Assembly (NCBI RefSeq): GCF_025717555.1
Contig: NZ_JAJIRP010000011.1
Location: 62,001-126,000 of the forward strand
Length of the DNA: 64,000 nt
Direction of reading: 5' to 3'
From: Paucibacter sp. B2R-40
Lineage (GTDB): Bacteria; Pseudomonadota; Gammaproteobacteria; Burkholderiales; Burkholderiaceae_C
A program made the position numbers and the translations under genes. The number at the start of each line of letters is the position of its first letter. The stretch's first letter is position 1. The notes under the pieces were generated by a model. That model had not been told where the DNA came from. It made no database searches and worked only from the letters and a program-made list of their open reading frames with translations. Of the stretch, positions 1 through 9,343 are shown one piece after another.

Positions 1-47
1 GCAAGCACGCCGCTGTGCGCATTGGGCCCGGGGCGGCCTCATCTGTC

Positions 48-63
48 GGTGCGACGGCGCACG
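48..63. promoter_or_regulatory. Crp/Fnr-type palindrome upstream of arcD (distal copy)
   Basis: The sequence reads GGTGCG-ACGG-CGCACG, an inverted repeat with a 4-base spacer. It matches the motif TGTGCG-N4-CGCACA that recurs in other intergenic regions of this window. It ends 114 bases before the arcD start. The 6-4-6 layout resembles Crp/Fnr-family sites. Its function is inferred. Confidence 0.45.
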
Positions 64-89
64 CTGATGCCCAGACATAGATGGCCATC

Positions 90-105
90 TGTGCGGTATC
101 CAACA
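90..105. promoter_or_regulatory. Crp/Fnr-type palindrome upstream of arcD (proximal copy)
   Basis: The left half is a perfect TGTGCG, the spacer is GTAT and the right half CCAACA is degenerate. The centre is 42 bases (about four helical turns) from the centre of the 48-63 copy, and the site ends 72 bases before arcD. The same distance is seen in front of several other genes carrying this motif. Weak alone, better as part of the pair. Confidence 0.35.
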
Positions 106-177
106 GTCGAAGACCGCATGCCGCATGAAGATGGCGTTGCACTCAGCCGGACGCGCTGTGTCTGAACTGGAGCCTTC

Positions 178-1587
178 ATGTCACCTCTTGATGCAAGACC
201 CTCGGCCAAACTGGGGCTGCGCCTGCTGACCGCGCTGGTGATTGGCTCCATGCTGGGCAGTGGCATCTTCGGCCTGCCGCAAAACATGGCCGGCGGTGCC
301 GGTGCGGGTGCCATCCTGATCGGCTGGACCATCAGCGGGCTGGGCATGCTGATGCTGGCCCTGTGCTACCAGATGCTGGCCATGCGCAAGCCCGAACTCG
401 ACAACGGCGTCTATGCCTATGCGCGCGAGCTGGGCGGCGACTATGTCGGCTTCAACGCCGCCTGGGGCTATTGGGTCAGCGCCTGGATTGGCAATGTCGG
501 CTATCTGGTCGCTGCCTTCGGGGCGTTGAGCTACTTCTACCCCCTCTTCGGCGAAGGCAACACGCCGGCCGCCATCCTCGGCGCCTCCGGCCTGTTGTGG
601 CTGGTGCACGCCATGGTGCTGCGCGGCATCAAGGGCGCCGCCATGCTCAATGGCGTCGTGACCCTGGCCAAGCTGCTGCCGCTGCTGCTCTTCATTGTGC
701 TGGTGGCCCTGTCGTTTCAGCTCAAGGTCTTCGAGCTCGATTTCTGGGGTGGCCCCGAGCTGGGTTCGGTGCTTGCGCAAGTGAAGAGCACCATGCTGGT
801 GACGGTCTGGGTCTTCATCGGCATCGAGGGTGCCAGCGTCTATTCGGCCCGCGCGGCGCGGCGCGTTGATGTCGGCCGCGCCACCGTGATCGGCTTTCTC
901 GTCACGCTGGCGCTCTTGATGGCGGTGTCACTGCTGTCGCTGGGCCTGCTGACGCAGGCGGAGCTGGCGGGCCTGAAGAATCCGTCCATGGCCGGCGTGC
1001 TGGAGCGGGCGGTCGGCTCCTGGGGTGCGGTGCTGATCTATCTGGGGCTGATCGTGTCGGTGGGCGGCGGCTTCCTGGCCTGGACCTTGCTCGCTGCCGA
1101 GTCACTGTTCACGCCGGCCAATGCGGGTGTAATGCCCGCCTGGCTGGGGCGGCAAAACAGTGCCGGTGTGCCGGCCAATGCGCTCTGGCTCAGCAGCGCC
1201 ATGGTGCAGGCCTTTTTGCTGCTGACGCTGTTCTCCAAAGCCTCTTACCTGGCCTTGATCTCGCTGTCGACGGCGATGATTTTGCTGCCCTATTTGTTCA
1301 GCGCTTTCTACGGCGCTCTGCTGGTGCGCCGCGATGCCAAGCCCGCCCTGCGCATCGTCACAGCGCTGGCCGTCGCCTACTGCTTGTGGCTGCTCTATGC
1401 CGCCGGGCTCAAGTACCTCTTGCTCAGTGCCCTGCTCTATGCGCCCGGTGCGGCGCTGTATTTCTGGGCCAAGCGCGAACGAGGTGAGCCGGCCTTCAAG
1501 CGCCATGAAGGGCTGCTGCTGGCTGGCTTGCTGGGCTTGGCGCTGCTTGCCGCATGGATGCTCAGCTCGGGTCGGCTGGGTCTGTAA
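178..1587 (+). CDS. arcD: Arginine:ornithine antiporter of the APC family
   Basis: A 469-residue polytopic inner-membrane protein with about 12 hydrophobic segments. The N-terminal glycine-rich helix (GSMLGSGIFGLP, near residue 23) is typical of APC amino-acid antiporters. The family member next to arcA-arcB-arcC exchanges external arginine for ornithine made by the arginine deiminase pathway. The ATG follows GGAG in a plausible spacing, and the stop lies 27 bases before arcA, so the four arc genes probably form one operon with this gene first. A polyamine or other basic amino-acid antiporter would look the same in sequence; the operon decides for arginine/ornithine. Confidence 0.9.
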   Translation: MSPLDARPSAKLGLRLLTALVIGSMLGSGIFGLPQNMAGGAGAGAILIGWTISGLGMLMLALCYQMLAMRKPELDNGVYAYARELGGDYVGFNAAWGYWVSAWIGNVGYLVAAFGALSYFYPLFGEGNTPAAILGASGLLWLVHAMVLRGIKGAAMLNGVVTLAKLLPLLLFIVLVALSFQLKVFELDFWGGPELGSVLAQVKSTMLVTVWVFIGIEGASVYSARAARRVDVGRATVIGFLVTLALLMAVSLLSLGLLTQAELAGLKNPSMAGVLERAVGSWGAVLIYLGLIVSVGGGFLAWTLLAAESLFTPANAGVMPAWLGRQNSAGVPANALWLSSAMVQAFLLLTLFSKASYLALISLSTAMILLPYLFSAFYGALLVRRDAKPALRIVTALAVAYCLWLLYAAGLKYLLLSALLYAPGAALYFWAKRERGEPAFKRHEGLLLAGLLGLALLAAWMLSSGRLGL

Positions 1588-1614
1588 GTCAATCGTTATT
1601 TGAAGGGGTATCTG

Positions 1615-2838
1615 ATGACACCAGGACTGAATTCCGAAGTCGGTCGACTGCGCCAGGTGCTGGTCTGCCGGCCCGGTCTGGCGCAAAAACGCCTGACGCC
1701 GGCCAACTGCCACGAGCTGCTGTTCGATGACGTGCTGTGGGTGGCGCGCGCGCAGAGCGACCATGACGCCTTCACCTCGATGATGACCGAGCGCGGCGTC
1801 GAAGTGCTGGAGCTGCTTGACCTGCTGAGCGCGACGCTGGGCGACCCGCTCGCTCGCGCCTGGCTGCTGGATCGCAAGCTGGGGCCCAACTTCTACGACC
1901 CGGCCGGGGCCGAACAGCTGCGCCCCTGGCTCGAAGCCCTCCCCCCCCTACAGCTGGCCAATTATTTGATCGGCGGCCTGGCCCGCAGCGATCTGCCCTT
2001 CGAGCCGGTCGGCCTGCTCGGCGCTTGCAGCGGGCCGGCCGACTTGCTGCTGCCGCCCTTGCCCAATACCTTGTTCACCCGCGACAGCAGTTGCTGGGTC
2101 GGCAAGAGCCCCGTGCTGTGCCCGATGTACTGGCCGGCGCGCCGCCAGGAGATGCTGTTGACGGCGGCCGTTTACCGCTTTCACCCCTTGTTCGCGGCCC
2201 AGGCCGAGCCGCTCTGGGGCGACCCCGACAGCGATATGGGCTTGGCCACCCTGGAGGGCGGCGATGTGATGCCGCTGGGAAACGGCGTTGTGTTGATCGG
2301 CATGGGCGAGCGCACCGCGCCGCAAGCGGTCTGCCAATTGGCCGCACGCCTGTTCGCCAGCGGCGACGCCAGCCATGTGCTGGCCGCCCAGTTGCCCAAA
2401 TCGCGCGGCGCCATGCATCTGGACACCGTCATCACCTTCTGCGATGTCGATCTGGTGACGGTATTCCCCGAGATGGTGGACGCGATTCGCCTGCACAGCC
2501 TGCGACCGGGCAACAAGCCCGGCAGCGTCGATGTGCGCAGCGAGCATGGCGAGAAAGGCCTGTTGGACAGCTTGGCCAAGGCCTTGGGTCTGCCCCGGCT
2601 GCGCACGGTCGCTACCGGCGGCGATGCCTATGAGGCCGAGCGCGAGCAATGGGATGACGGCAACAACTTGCTGGCCCTGGCTCCCGGCGTGGTGGTGGCC
2701 TATGACCGCAATGTCTTCACCAACACGCGGCTGCGCAAGGCCGGTGTCGAGGTCATCACCATCCCCGGCGGCGAACTTGGGCGCGGGCGCGGCGGCAGCC
2801 ATTGCATGAGCTGCCCCATCACCCGAGATGAGATTTGA
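1615..2838 (+). CDS. arcA: Arginine deiminase
   Basis: A cytoplasmic enzyme of 407 residues, the normal family length, that hydrolyses arginine to citrulline and ammonia. Visible guanidino-group-modifying signatures are FTRD (near residue 150), EGGD, HLDTV and the C-terminal CMSCPI, which holds the catalytic cysteine about eight residues from the end. The ATG at 1615 is chosen over an in-frame TTG at 1600 because GAAGGGG lies six bases before it. It is followed after 22 bases by the carbamoyltransferase gene. Confidence 0.95.
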   Translation: MTPGLNSEVGRLRQVLVCRPGLAQKRLTPANCHELLFDDVLWVARAQSDHDAFTSMMTERGVEVLELLDLLSATLGDPLARAWLLDRKLGPNFYDPAGAEQLRPWLEALPPLQLANYLIGGLARSDLPFEPVGLLGACSGPADLLLPPLPNTLFTRDSSCWVGKSPVLCPMYWPARRQEMLLTAAVYRFHPLFAAQAEPLWGDPDSDMGLATLEGGDVMPLGNGVVLIGMGERTAPQAVCQLAARLFASGDASHVLAAQLPKSRGAMHLDTVITFCDVDLVTVFPEMVDAIRLHSLRPGNKPGSVDVRSEHGEKGLLDSLAKALGLPRLRTVATGGDAYEAEREQWDDGNNLLALAPGVVVAYDRNVFTNTRLRKAGVEVITIPGGELGRGRGGSHCMSCPITRDEI

Positions 2839-2860
2839 AACCCTAAGGACAGGAACCCCC

Positions 2861-3859
2861 ATGAGCTTCAACCTCCGCAACCGCAGCCTGCTGGACTTGC
2901 GCGACTTCCCGCCGCGCGCGATCCGCTTCTTGCTCGACTTGGCCGCCGAGCTCAAACGCGCCAAATATGCCGGCACCGAGCATCCGCGCCTGCAGGGCAA
3001 GAATATCGCGCTGATCTTCGAGAAAGCCTCGACCCGCACCCGTTGCGCCTTCGAGGTGGCCGTGCATGACCAAGGCGGCCATGTCACCTATATCGACCCG
3101 GTCGGCTCGCAGCTCGGCCACAAAGAATCGCTGAAAGACACCGCCCGCGTGCTCGGCCGCATGTATGACGGCATCGAGTACCGCGGTTTTCACCAAAGCG
3201 TGGTCGAGGACATAGCCCGTTACTCGCGCGTGCCGGTCTGGAACGGCTTGACCGACGAGGCCCACCCGACCCAGGTGCTGGCCGACCTCTTGACGATGGA
3301 AGAGTTCGGCGAGAAGCCGCTGCATGAGCTGAGCTTTTGCTATCTTGGCGACGCACGCTTCAATATGGGCTGCTCGCTTCTGGTGGGCGGCACGCAAATG
3401 GGCATGGATGTGCGCATCGCTGCCCCCCTGGCGCTGCAGCCACCGGCCGAGCTGGTGGAGCAGATGCGTGCGCTGGCCAAGACGACCGGCGCCCGCATCT
3501 GCATCACCGAAGACCCGCTTGCCGCCGTGGCCGGCGCGGACTTCGTCTATACCGATGTCTGGGTGTCCATGGGCGAGCCGGCCGAGGTCTGGAAAGCGCG
3601 CATTGATCAACTATTGCCCTTCCAGGTCAACGCCGCCTTGATGCAGGCGACAGCCAAGCCGCGCAGTTGCTTTATGCATTGCCTGCCGGCCCTGCACAAT
3701 CTCGACACCGAGCTGGGGCGCGAGATCCACAAGCTGCATGGTCTGAGCGAGCTGGAAGTAACGGACGAGGTGTTTGAGTCCGAAGCCTCGATCGTTTTCA
3801 GCCAGGCCGAAAATCGCCTTCACACCATCAAGGCGGTCCTGGTCGCCACCCTGGCATGA
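2861..3859 (+). CDS. arcB: Ornithine carbamoyltransferase (catabolic)
   Basis: A cytoplasmic enzyme of 332 residues that converts citrulline and phosphate to ornithine and carbamoyl phosphate in the deiminase pathway. The carbamoyl-phosphate site KASTRTR (near residue 55) and the ornithine-side FMHCLPALH motif are both present. The start at 2861 follows AAGGAC; an in-frame ATG at 2828 overlaps the arcA end and has no good ribosome site. The catabolic role is inferred from position between arcA and arcC, since anabolic ArgF shares these motifs. Confidence 0.93.
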   Translation: MSFNLRNRSLLDLRDFPPRAIRFLLDLAAELKRAKYAGTEHPRLQGKNIALIFEKASTRTRCAFEVAVHDQGGHVTYIDPVGSQLGHKESLKDTARVLGRMYDGIEYRGFHQSVVEDIARYSRVPVWNGLTDEAHPTQVLADLLTMEEFGEKPLHELSFCYLGDARFNMGCSLLVGGTQMGMDVRIAAPLALQPPAELVEQMRALAKTTGARICITEDPLAAVAGADFVYTDVWVSMGEPAEVWKARIDQLLPFQVNAALMQATAKPRSCFMHCLPALHNLDTELGREIHKLHGLSELEVTDEVFESEASIVFSQAENRLHTIKAVLVATLA

Positions 3860-3911
3860 GAGTCCGAAAGCTTTCTACTGCGCAACCGCCATGCGTCGTT
3901 GGCCGAATGCT

Positions 3912-3943
3912 CGGAATCCTCACGTACAGAAAGTACGTTCCGG
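3912..3943. repeat. REP-like imperfect palindrome between arcB and arcC
   Basis: An inverted repeat with arms CGGAA...CACGTAC and GTACGTTCCG around a short AGAAA loop, in the 151-base gap between arcB and arcC. Elements of this general form occur in intergenic DNA of many Burkholderiales (recalled, not searched). It could also act as an mRNA-stability hairpin that separates arcC expression from arcB. Confidence 0.55.
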
Positions 3944-4010
3944 TTCCTGCGCTTCGTCCGCCTAGCCTGCCGGCCGCTCGCTACAAAAGCTCTCGTCCTC
4001 TGGGCCTAAT

Positions 4011-4973
4011 ATGAAGATCGTCATCGCCATCGGCGGCAACGCCTTGCTCAAACGCGGCGAAGCGCTGAGTGCCGCCAATCAGCTGGCCAATATCCGGCTC
4101 GCCGCGCTGCAACTGGCCCGCGTGGCGGCGCAACACGCCGAGTTGGTGCTGACGCATGGCAACGGCCCGCAGGTCGGCCTGCTGGCCCTGCAAGCCAGCG
4201 AATATGCAGCCAGTCATTGCGATCTGCCCGCCTACCCGCTGGATGTGCTGGGCGCGCAGACCGAGGGCATGATTGCTTATTTGCTGGAGCAAGAGTTGAG
4301 CAATTTGCTACCGGCCGGACGTCAGGTCAGCAGCCTCTTGAGCCGCGTTGAAGTGGCGGCCGATGACCCCGCGTTTGCACATCCCACCAAACCGATAGGG
4401 CCGGTCTACAGCCAGGATCAATTGCAAACCATCGCGGCGGCCAAGGATTGGAAGCTGGCCAAGGACGGTGGCGGCTGGCGCCGTGTGGTTGCTTCGCCCA
4501 AACCGCTGCGTGTCTTGGGCTTGCCCTCGATACGCTGCTTGCTCGAGGGCGGTGTGGTGGTGATTGCCTGCGGCGGCGGCGGCATCCCGGTGGCCAAGCA
4601 GGCGGGTCGCACGGGCCTGCACGGCATCGAGGCGGTGATAGACAAAGATCTGTGCAGTGCCATGCTGGCCACCGAGTTGGACGCCGACTGCCTGATCATT
4701 GCCACCGATGTGGAGAGTGTCTTTCTCGATTGGGGCCTGCCCAGCCAGCGCGCGCTTGGCGAAGTGACGCCGCAGCAACTGGCCCAGCACAACTTTGCCG
4801 ATGGCAGCATGGGCCCCAAAGTGGCGGCCGCCTGCGCCTTCGTGAACGCGACCGGCCGACGTGCGGTGATAGGACCGCTGGCCAAGATTGAGGCCATGCT
4901 GGCCGGCCAGGCCGGCACTCAAATCAAAGTGGCCGCTCAGGCCGGCAGGCAGATCAAGGCAAGCTTGCCCTAA
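4011..4973 (+). CDS. arcC: Carbamate kinase
   Basis: A cytoplasmic enzyme of 320 residues, family-normal. It transfers the phosphoryl group of carbamoyl phosphate to ADP and so yields the ATP of arginine fermentation. The N-terminal AIGGNALLKRG and THGNGPQVG motifs, the mid-protein VVIACGGGGIPV and the C-terminal SMGPKVAAACAF are the amino-acid-kinase fold signatures. It ends the arc cluster. Its last 20 bases overlap the 3' end of the convergent lipoprotein gene, so the two transcripts are antisense there. Confidence 0.95.
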   Translation: MKIVIAIGGNALLKRGEALSAANQLANIRLAALQLARVAAQHAELVLTHGNGPQVGLLALQASEYAASHCDLPAYPLDVLGAQTEGMIAYLLEQELSNLLPAGRQVSSLLSRVEVAADDPAFAHPTKPIGPVYSQDQLQTIAAAKDWKLAKDGGGWRRVVASPKPLRVLGLPSIRCLLEGGVVVIACGGGGIPVAKQAGRTGLHGIEAVIDKDLCSAMLATELDADCLIIATDVESVFLDWGLPSQRALGEVTPQQLAQHNFADGSMGPKVAAACAFVNATGRRAVIGPLAKIEAMLAGQAGTQIKVAAQAGRQIKASLP

Positions 4974-5601
4974 GCGGCGCAAACTCCGGCGCCTCGACCA
5001 AGTCTTTCAAGACCTGCTTCAGGGCAAGATTCACCGCCTTGACGCCTCCTGCTGCGTCCTCGCTGGGCGCCGCAACGCGTGCATCGAACTCGCGGCTGGC
5101 CAAGACACGGCGCGTCGCGTTGTCGAGCAGACTGGCGCGCAGCGTCAATTGAGCTTGGCTCGGTGACTGCGAAAAATCTTGCTGCAAGCGAATGATCTCG
5201 GTGTCGATGCTGAACTCGGCGCTGGCCGCGCTGTTGGCGCCAGTGACGACCCGAAAGCGCCCGCCCGCATCGAAGGCTGCCAGCAAGAGCGGCGCCAACA
5301 TGCGCGCCGGCGTGTCCGCCCATTCGTGCTTGGCAAAATAGTCCAGGCGGTAAGGCTCACGCAGATAGATGAGGCGCCGGCTGTCGAAACCTGCGGCGGC
5401 CAGCGGCGCGTTGATGCGCAGGCTGGCTTGCCCAGGCACAGGCGACGTAGTCGGAACCGCCTGCGGCATCGGCGCCCAAGTCAACAGATGCATGGTCGGC
5501 GGTGGCGGCGGCGTGGGCAGCAAGCTGCCGCAGGCGCCCAAGCCCAGCATGACGGCCGTGCAGGTAAGGCGTAAAACTCCTGCAAGCAGATTTGGTTTCA
5601 T
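4954..5601 (-). CDS. ABC-type transport auxiliary lipoprotein (PqiC-like)
   Basis: A 215-residue protein with a signal peptide and lipobox LGLGACG around residue 24, so probably an outer- or inner-membrane-anchored periplasmic lipoprotein. The rest resembles the auxiliary lipoprotein family found with MCE/Mla transporters (YREPYRLDYF..EW motif, then two beta-alpha repeats). It is the last gene of the operon: its ATG overlaps the stop of the MCE gene by four bases (ATGA), which implies translational coupling. It probably bridges the MCE protein to the outer membrane. Confidence 0.8.
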   Translation of the reverse strand: MKPNLLAGVLRLTCTAVMLGLGACGSLLPTPPPPPTMHLLTWAPMPQAVPTTSPVPGQASLRINAPLAAAGFDSRRLIYLREPYRLDYFAKHEWADTPARMLAPLLLAAFDAGGRFRVVTGANSAASAEFSIDTEIIRLQQDFSQSPSQAQLTLRASLLDNATRRVLASREFDARVAAPSEDAAGGVKAVNLALKQVLKDLVEAPEFAPLRASLP

Positions 5602-6563
5602 GGTTTTTCGTCTCGCGGCTTGCGGGTGGGTTCAAGTGCTTCGCCGGGGCCGTCGGGCACCGCGCCCTGCCCCAGAATCAATGCGCCGGGGTTGCGCTCG
5701 GCCTGCTCGCTCAAGCGCCGCAGTGAGGCGGCCAGCACGGCCATCTCGCCCATCAGCTGCTGCAACTCGGGCAAGGCCACGGCGCTGAACCGCTTGAGAT
5801 CGCCGCCCACATCGACCACGGTGCGGCCCGCGCTGCTGCTGGCCTGCGCGGTCTCAAGCCCCATGCGCTCAACAGCCAGCGCTGCGTTGTCGATGCGCGC
5901 CAGCAGGGGCCCGGCTTGACGCTGCAGTTGCGCCGTCAATGCGGCGCTGTGCTCAAAGGTTTTCGCCGCGCTGACCAGCCCTGCATCTATCGTGCTGCGG
6001 CGCTCGGCCAAGGTATGAGTCAGCAAAGCGATATCGGCCAGCGTGGCGCTGAAGGCTTTTTGATTTTGCGGGCTCAGCAGGGCGTTGAGGCTGGCCGAGG
6101 TGCTGTCCAGCTTGGCCAGCACCGAGCTCAGCACGTTCTCCAGGCGGGCACTCAGTGAGGGCTTGCTGGGAATCAAGGGGTAGCGCTCAGGCGCCACGGT
6201 CTGTAGCGGGGCGGAATTTGCGGCGCCGCCGTCCAGCTCCACATAGGCAATGCCGGTCAGGCCCTGGGTCTTGAGCACCGCCACGGTGTCAACGCGAATC
6301 GGCGTGCCCCGGTCGATTGCAAACAGCAGCCGCACCCGCTTGGGGTTCGCAGCGTCGATGCCGATCGCCTGCACCTTGCCGACATCCACGCCCATGTATT
6401 TGACCGGCGCGTTCAGGTTCAGGCCAGCCACCGACTCTTCCATCACCGAGAGATAGATGTCTTGCTTGGTTTGCCAAGCGCCGCCCGAGGCCAGCCACAG
6501 CACGCCCGCAATCAAGAGCGCGCCGAGCAACAGCACAAAACCGCCCACCAAGGCGTAGTTCAC
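5598..6563 (-). CDS. MCE/MlaD-family lipid-binding protein
   Basis: A 321-residue protein with one N-terminal transmembrane helix (about residues 5-27), then a single MCE domain (about 40-115, with the VKYMGVDVGKV and LKTQGLTGIAYVEL signatures) and a long helical C-terminal region. MCE proteins form hexameric rings that pass phospholipids between membranes. The long tail makes it more like the MCE subunit of ABC systems with a PqiC-type lipoprotein than classical 180-residue MlaD. Start and stop both overlap neighbours by four bases. Confidence 0.85.
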   Translation of the reverse strand: MNYALVGGFVLLLGALLIAGVLWLASGGAWQTKQDIYLSVMEESVAGLNLNAPVKYMGVDVGKVQAIGIDAANPKRVRLLFAIDRGTPIRVDTVAVLKTQGLTGIAYVELDGGAANSAPLQTVAPERYPLIPSKPSLSARLENVLSSVLAKLDSTSASLNALLSPQNQKAFSATLADIALLTHTLAERRSTIDAGLVSAAKTFEHSAALTAQLQRQAGPLLARIDNAALAVERMGLETAQASSSAGRTVVDVGGDLKRFSAVALPELQQLMGEMAVLAASLRRLSEQAERNPGALILGQGAVPDGPGEALEPTRKPRDEKP

Positions 6564-7399
6564 TTTAGTTTCGATGACGTGCTCCCGGTTTGCGCTGGCT
6601 GCTGTGCTTGTTGTTGTGCTTGCCTACCACGTGGCCCCTCAAAGAACTGGTGCACGGCCGGCACATCCATGGCCGCCAGCTCGCTCATTGAACCCATGCC
6701 CGCCACCTTGCCATCGGCCAGCACCGCGACCCGGTCGGCCACCTGCCAGAGCAGGTCCAGGTCGTGGGTGATCATCACGATCGTCAGGCCAAACAGATCG
6801 CGCAGCTTGAGCACCAACTCATCCACACCGGCGGCGCTGACCGGGTCGAGGCCAGCAGTCGGCTCATCCAGGAACAGCAGCTCCGGGTCCAAGGCCAGGG
6901 CCCGCGCCAAGGACGCACGCTTGAGCATGCCGCCGCTCAACTCGGTCGGATATTGCGCGCCGACTTCGGGTTTCAAACCCGCCAACTGCAGCTTCCAGGT
7001 GGCGATTTCGTCGATCAATGCGTCGTCCAGCTCGGTGTGCTCGCGCAAGGGCAGACCGATGTTTTCCAGCACCGTCAAGCTGCCAAACAGGCCGCCATGT
7101 TGGAACATCACGCCCCAGCGCAGGCGCAAGGCCAGGGCGTCCGCGTCGCTGATGCTCCGCAGCGCCACACCCAGCACGCTGACCTCACCGGCATTCGGCT
7201 GCTGCAGCAAAATCATCTCGCGCAACAAGGTCGATTTGCCCGAACCGCTGCCGCCGATCAAGGCGAAGATTTCGGCCCGCCGCACGTCCAGGCTGATATC
7301 GCTGTGCACGACATGGTCCCCAAAGCTGGTGCTGACGCCGGCCATTTGGACCACCGCATCGCTTGCTGATGCGGCCGCTGATGCCGCCGTCATGCTCAT
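6560..7399 (-). CDS. Mla-type ABC transporter ATP-binding protein
   Basis: A 279-residue cytoplasmic ATPase with Walker A GGSGSGKSTLL (near residue 50), signature LSGGMLKRASLARAL and Walker B LLFLDEPTAGLD. The LSGGM-type signature is typical of MlaF-like ATPases of lipid transporters. It should power the permease encoded directly upstream. The ATG at 7399 overlaps the permease stop (ATGA). Confidence 0.88.
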   Translation of the reverse strand: MSMTAASAAASASDAVVQMAGVSTSFGDHVVHSDISLDVRRAEIFALIGGSGSGKSTLLREMILLQQPNAGEVSVLGVALRSISDADALALRLRWGVMFQHGGLFGSLTVLENIGLPLREHTELDDALIDEIATWKLQLAGLKPEVGAQYPTELSGGMLKRASLARALALDPELLFLDEPTAGLDPVSAAGVDELVLKLRDLFGLTIVMITHDLDLLWQVADRVAVLADGKVAGMGSMSELAAMDVPAVHQFFEGPRGRQAQQQAQQPAQTGSTSSKLK

Positions 7400-8550
7400 A
7401 GATCCAGCGCGCTGAAGGCGACCGAGAACAAGGCGTCGGCGCTGATCACCAAAAATATCGACTGCACGACGCTGCGGGTGGTTTGGCGGCCCACACTGTC
7501 GGCCCCTCCTTTGGCGCGAAACCCCTGGAAGCAGCCGACAAGCACAATGACGGCGGCAAACACCGGCGCCTTGCCGAGGCCAATCAGGTAGGACGTTACG
7601 CTGACGGCCTTGGAGAAACGCTCGATGAACTCGGTCGGCGTCACGTCCAGCTTGACGCTGGCCATCAGCATGCCGCCCAGCACACCCAGCACATCGGCAA
7701 ACAAGGTCAACAGCGGCAAGGCAATCACAAGTGCCACCAGCTTGGGCAGCACCAGCAGCTCCAGTGGCAGCAGACCCAAGGTACGCATGGCGTCGATCTC
7801 CTCGCTGACCACCATGCTGCCGATCTGCGCCGCATAGGCGGAGCCCGAGCGGCCGGCAATGATGATGGCGGTGATCAGCGGCGCAAACTCACGCAACATC
7901 GACAGACCAATCAGATCGGCGACAAAGATATTGGCGCCGTATTGGCGCAATTGGTTGGCACCCTGATAGGCCACGACAACGCCGAGCAAGAAGGACATCA
8001 GCCCCACCAGGGCCAGGGCGTCCACCCCGGCCAAGCGCAAATTGAACAGCATCGGGCGCCAGCGAAAGCGCGTAGGTCTTAGCAAGCAGCGCCCCAAGGC
8101 CAAGGCGTTCTCGCCGACAAAGCTCAACAAAGCCAGCAACTCAAGCCATGCGGCCGAGCCGCGCTTGACCATTTCGCGGCCCAGCCGCTCCAGCACGCCG
8201 GGGCTAGGCTCAGCCGGCTTGGCCACGGACTCGGTCTGCGCGAGTTGTTCAGCCACCACGGTCATCAAAGCCTGCATGGGCTCAGGCAGGCCGAGCAGCC
8301 GCGCCGGTTGCCCGGCCGGGCCGAGCCGCAGCAAGAGCTTTTGCAACACATAGGCGCCCGCGCTGTCCAGCGCTTTGAGGCCGCTGACCTCAAGCTCGAT
8401 TTCACCTTTTTCTTTGCCTTGCTCAGCCCGTGCCGGCTGGGCGTCGGCAAGCAGCTCGGCCACATTGCCCAAGCCGCGCGCAGTCCAACAGCCCGCCAGC
8501 GCGAGCCGCTGCGGCGTGACCTGACGCAAGCTCGCGGCGGCGGCGGCCAT
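7396..8550 (-). CDS. MlaE-type ABC permease with N-terminal STAS domain
   Basis: A 384-residue inner-membrane protein. Residues 1 to about 110 form a STAS-like domain (LEVSGLKALDSAGAYVLQKL) and residues 125-384 the MlaE permease, with the conserved AGRSGSAYAAQIGSM and EEIDAMRTLG loop. In E. coli the STAS protein MlaB is separate; here it is fused to the permease, a known variant in other proteobacteria. It pairs with the ATPase and MCE genes downstream and follows the 8562-8972 gene after 11 bases. Confidence 0.88.
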   Translation of the reverse strand: MAAAAASLRQVTPQRLALAGCWTARGLGNVAELLADAQPARAEQGKEKGEIELEVSGLKALDSAGAYVLQKLLLRLGPAGQPARLLGLPEPMQALMTVVAEQLAQTESVAKPAEPSPGVLERLGREMVKRGSAAWLELLALLSFVGENALALGRCLLRPTRFRWRPMLFNLRLAGVDALALVGLMSFLLGVVVAYQGANQLRQYGANIFVADLIGLSMLREFAPLITAIIIAGRSGSAYAAQIGSMVVSEEIDAMRTLGLLPLELLVLPKLVALVIALPLLTLFADVLGVLGGMLMASVKLDVTPTEFIERFSKAVSVTSYLIGLGKAPVFAAVIVLVGCFQGFRAKGGADSVGRQTTRSVVQSIFLVISADALFSVAFSALDL

Positions 8551-8561
8551 CTGATGCTTTG

Positions 8562-8972
8562 TTATTTCATCGGCTGCGCGGGGGGCGCGGGCGGCGCGGG
8601 CGGCGCTATCGCTTCGACCGTCACAGCCTCACGCAAGAGGCCACCGCCGGCCACGCTGCCGCTGGCCGGCGCGCGCATCCTGGCAATGCATTCATAGCGT
8701 TCCGGTGTCGGCAAGGCCATGCAGCGCTCACGCGCATTGCGCTCGTAGGCGGCCGGGCCATCGTCCAGATCCCCGCGCTTGGCAGCCGCCAAGGCGGCGC
8801 CGGCCTCGCGCTGGCAATTCGCCAGGCTTTGCGTGGCCGGCCCGCTCTTGCAATGCGCCAACTCTTGTTGATAGCGCAGCTGGGCGTCGGCCGTCTGCGC
8901 TGAAGCAGACAAACTCAAGAACACAGCAGACAAGAAGAGCGTAAAGCGCGGAAGTTGAAGAAACTTGTTCAT
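8562..8972 (-). CDS. Small secreted protein of unknown function in the MCE operon
   Basis: A 136-residue protein with a signal peptide (MNKFLQLPRF..., cleavage after ASA near residue 26) and a mature part with four cysteines (CKSG, CQRE, CMAL, CIAR) and a proline/alanine-rich C-terminus. The start at 8972 is preferred over much longer in-frame alternatives because AAGGA lies upstream and the ATG overlaps the stop of the preceding gene (ATGA). Spacing of 11 bases to the permease gene places it in the lipid-transport operon. I do not recognise the family; a periplasmic accessory is possible. Confidence 0.75.
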   Translation of the reverse strand: MNKFLQLPRFTLFLSAVFLSLSASAQTADAQLRYQQELAHCKSGPATQSLANCQREAGAALAAAKRGDLDDGPAAYERNARERCMALPTPERYECIARMRAPASGSVAGGGLLREAVTVEAIAPPAPPAPPAQPMK

Positions 8973-9343
8973 GGGGAAGTCCTTGGCTTGCGGGTTGAAA
9001 CTGGGGGCGCTGGCTCGGCATGTGCCTGGGTCTGGGTCTGGGTCTGGGACGCTTGTGCACTCAAACTCGCGGCTTCGTTCAAGGCCAGCAAACAGCTCTC
9101 CTGAACCCGTCCGCCGAGCAACGCCATGCATTGGCGCGCTTGGCCGGCCTGCGTGACCTTGATGGCGCGGCGCAGCTGCCCTTGATCGACCGAAGCTTGC
9201 AACACCGTCTGCAGCGCCACCAACAGGGCAATACACAGCAGCGCCGCCAAGCCTGACCACCAGACGGCCGCATGCGCCGCCAGACCAAAACCTGCCTCGC
9301 CATCGCGATACTCCGCCCAAGCGCCCAACGCTTGGGCACTCAT
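8969..9343 (-). CDS. Small single-pass membrane protein, unknown
   Basis: A 124-residue protein with one transmembrane helix at about residues 29-46, a short Cys-containing region (RQCMALLGGRVQESCLLAL) and a low-complexity tail made of Gln-Thr dipeptides. The DNA under that tail is a simple repeat of TCTGGG units near 9030-9050, which could vary by slippage. Start and end both overlap neighbours by four bases, which supports it as a real coupled gene. No function recognised. Confidence 0.65.
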   Translation of the reverse strand: MSAQALGAWAEYRDGEAGFGLAAHAAVWWSGLAALLCIALLVALQTVLQASVDQGQLRRAIKVTQAGQARQCMALLGGRVQESCLLALNEAASLSAQASQTQTQTQAHAEPAPPVSTRKPRTSP

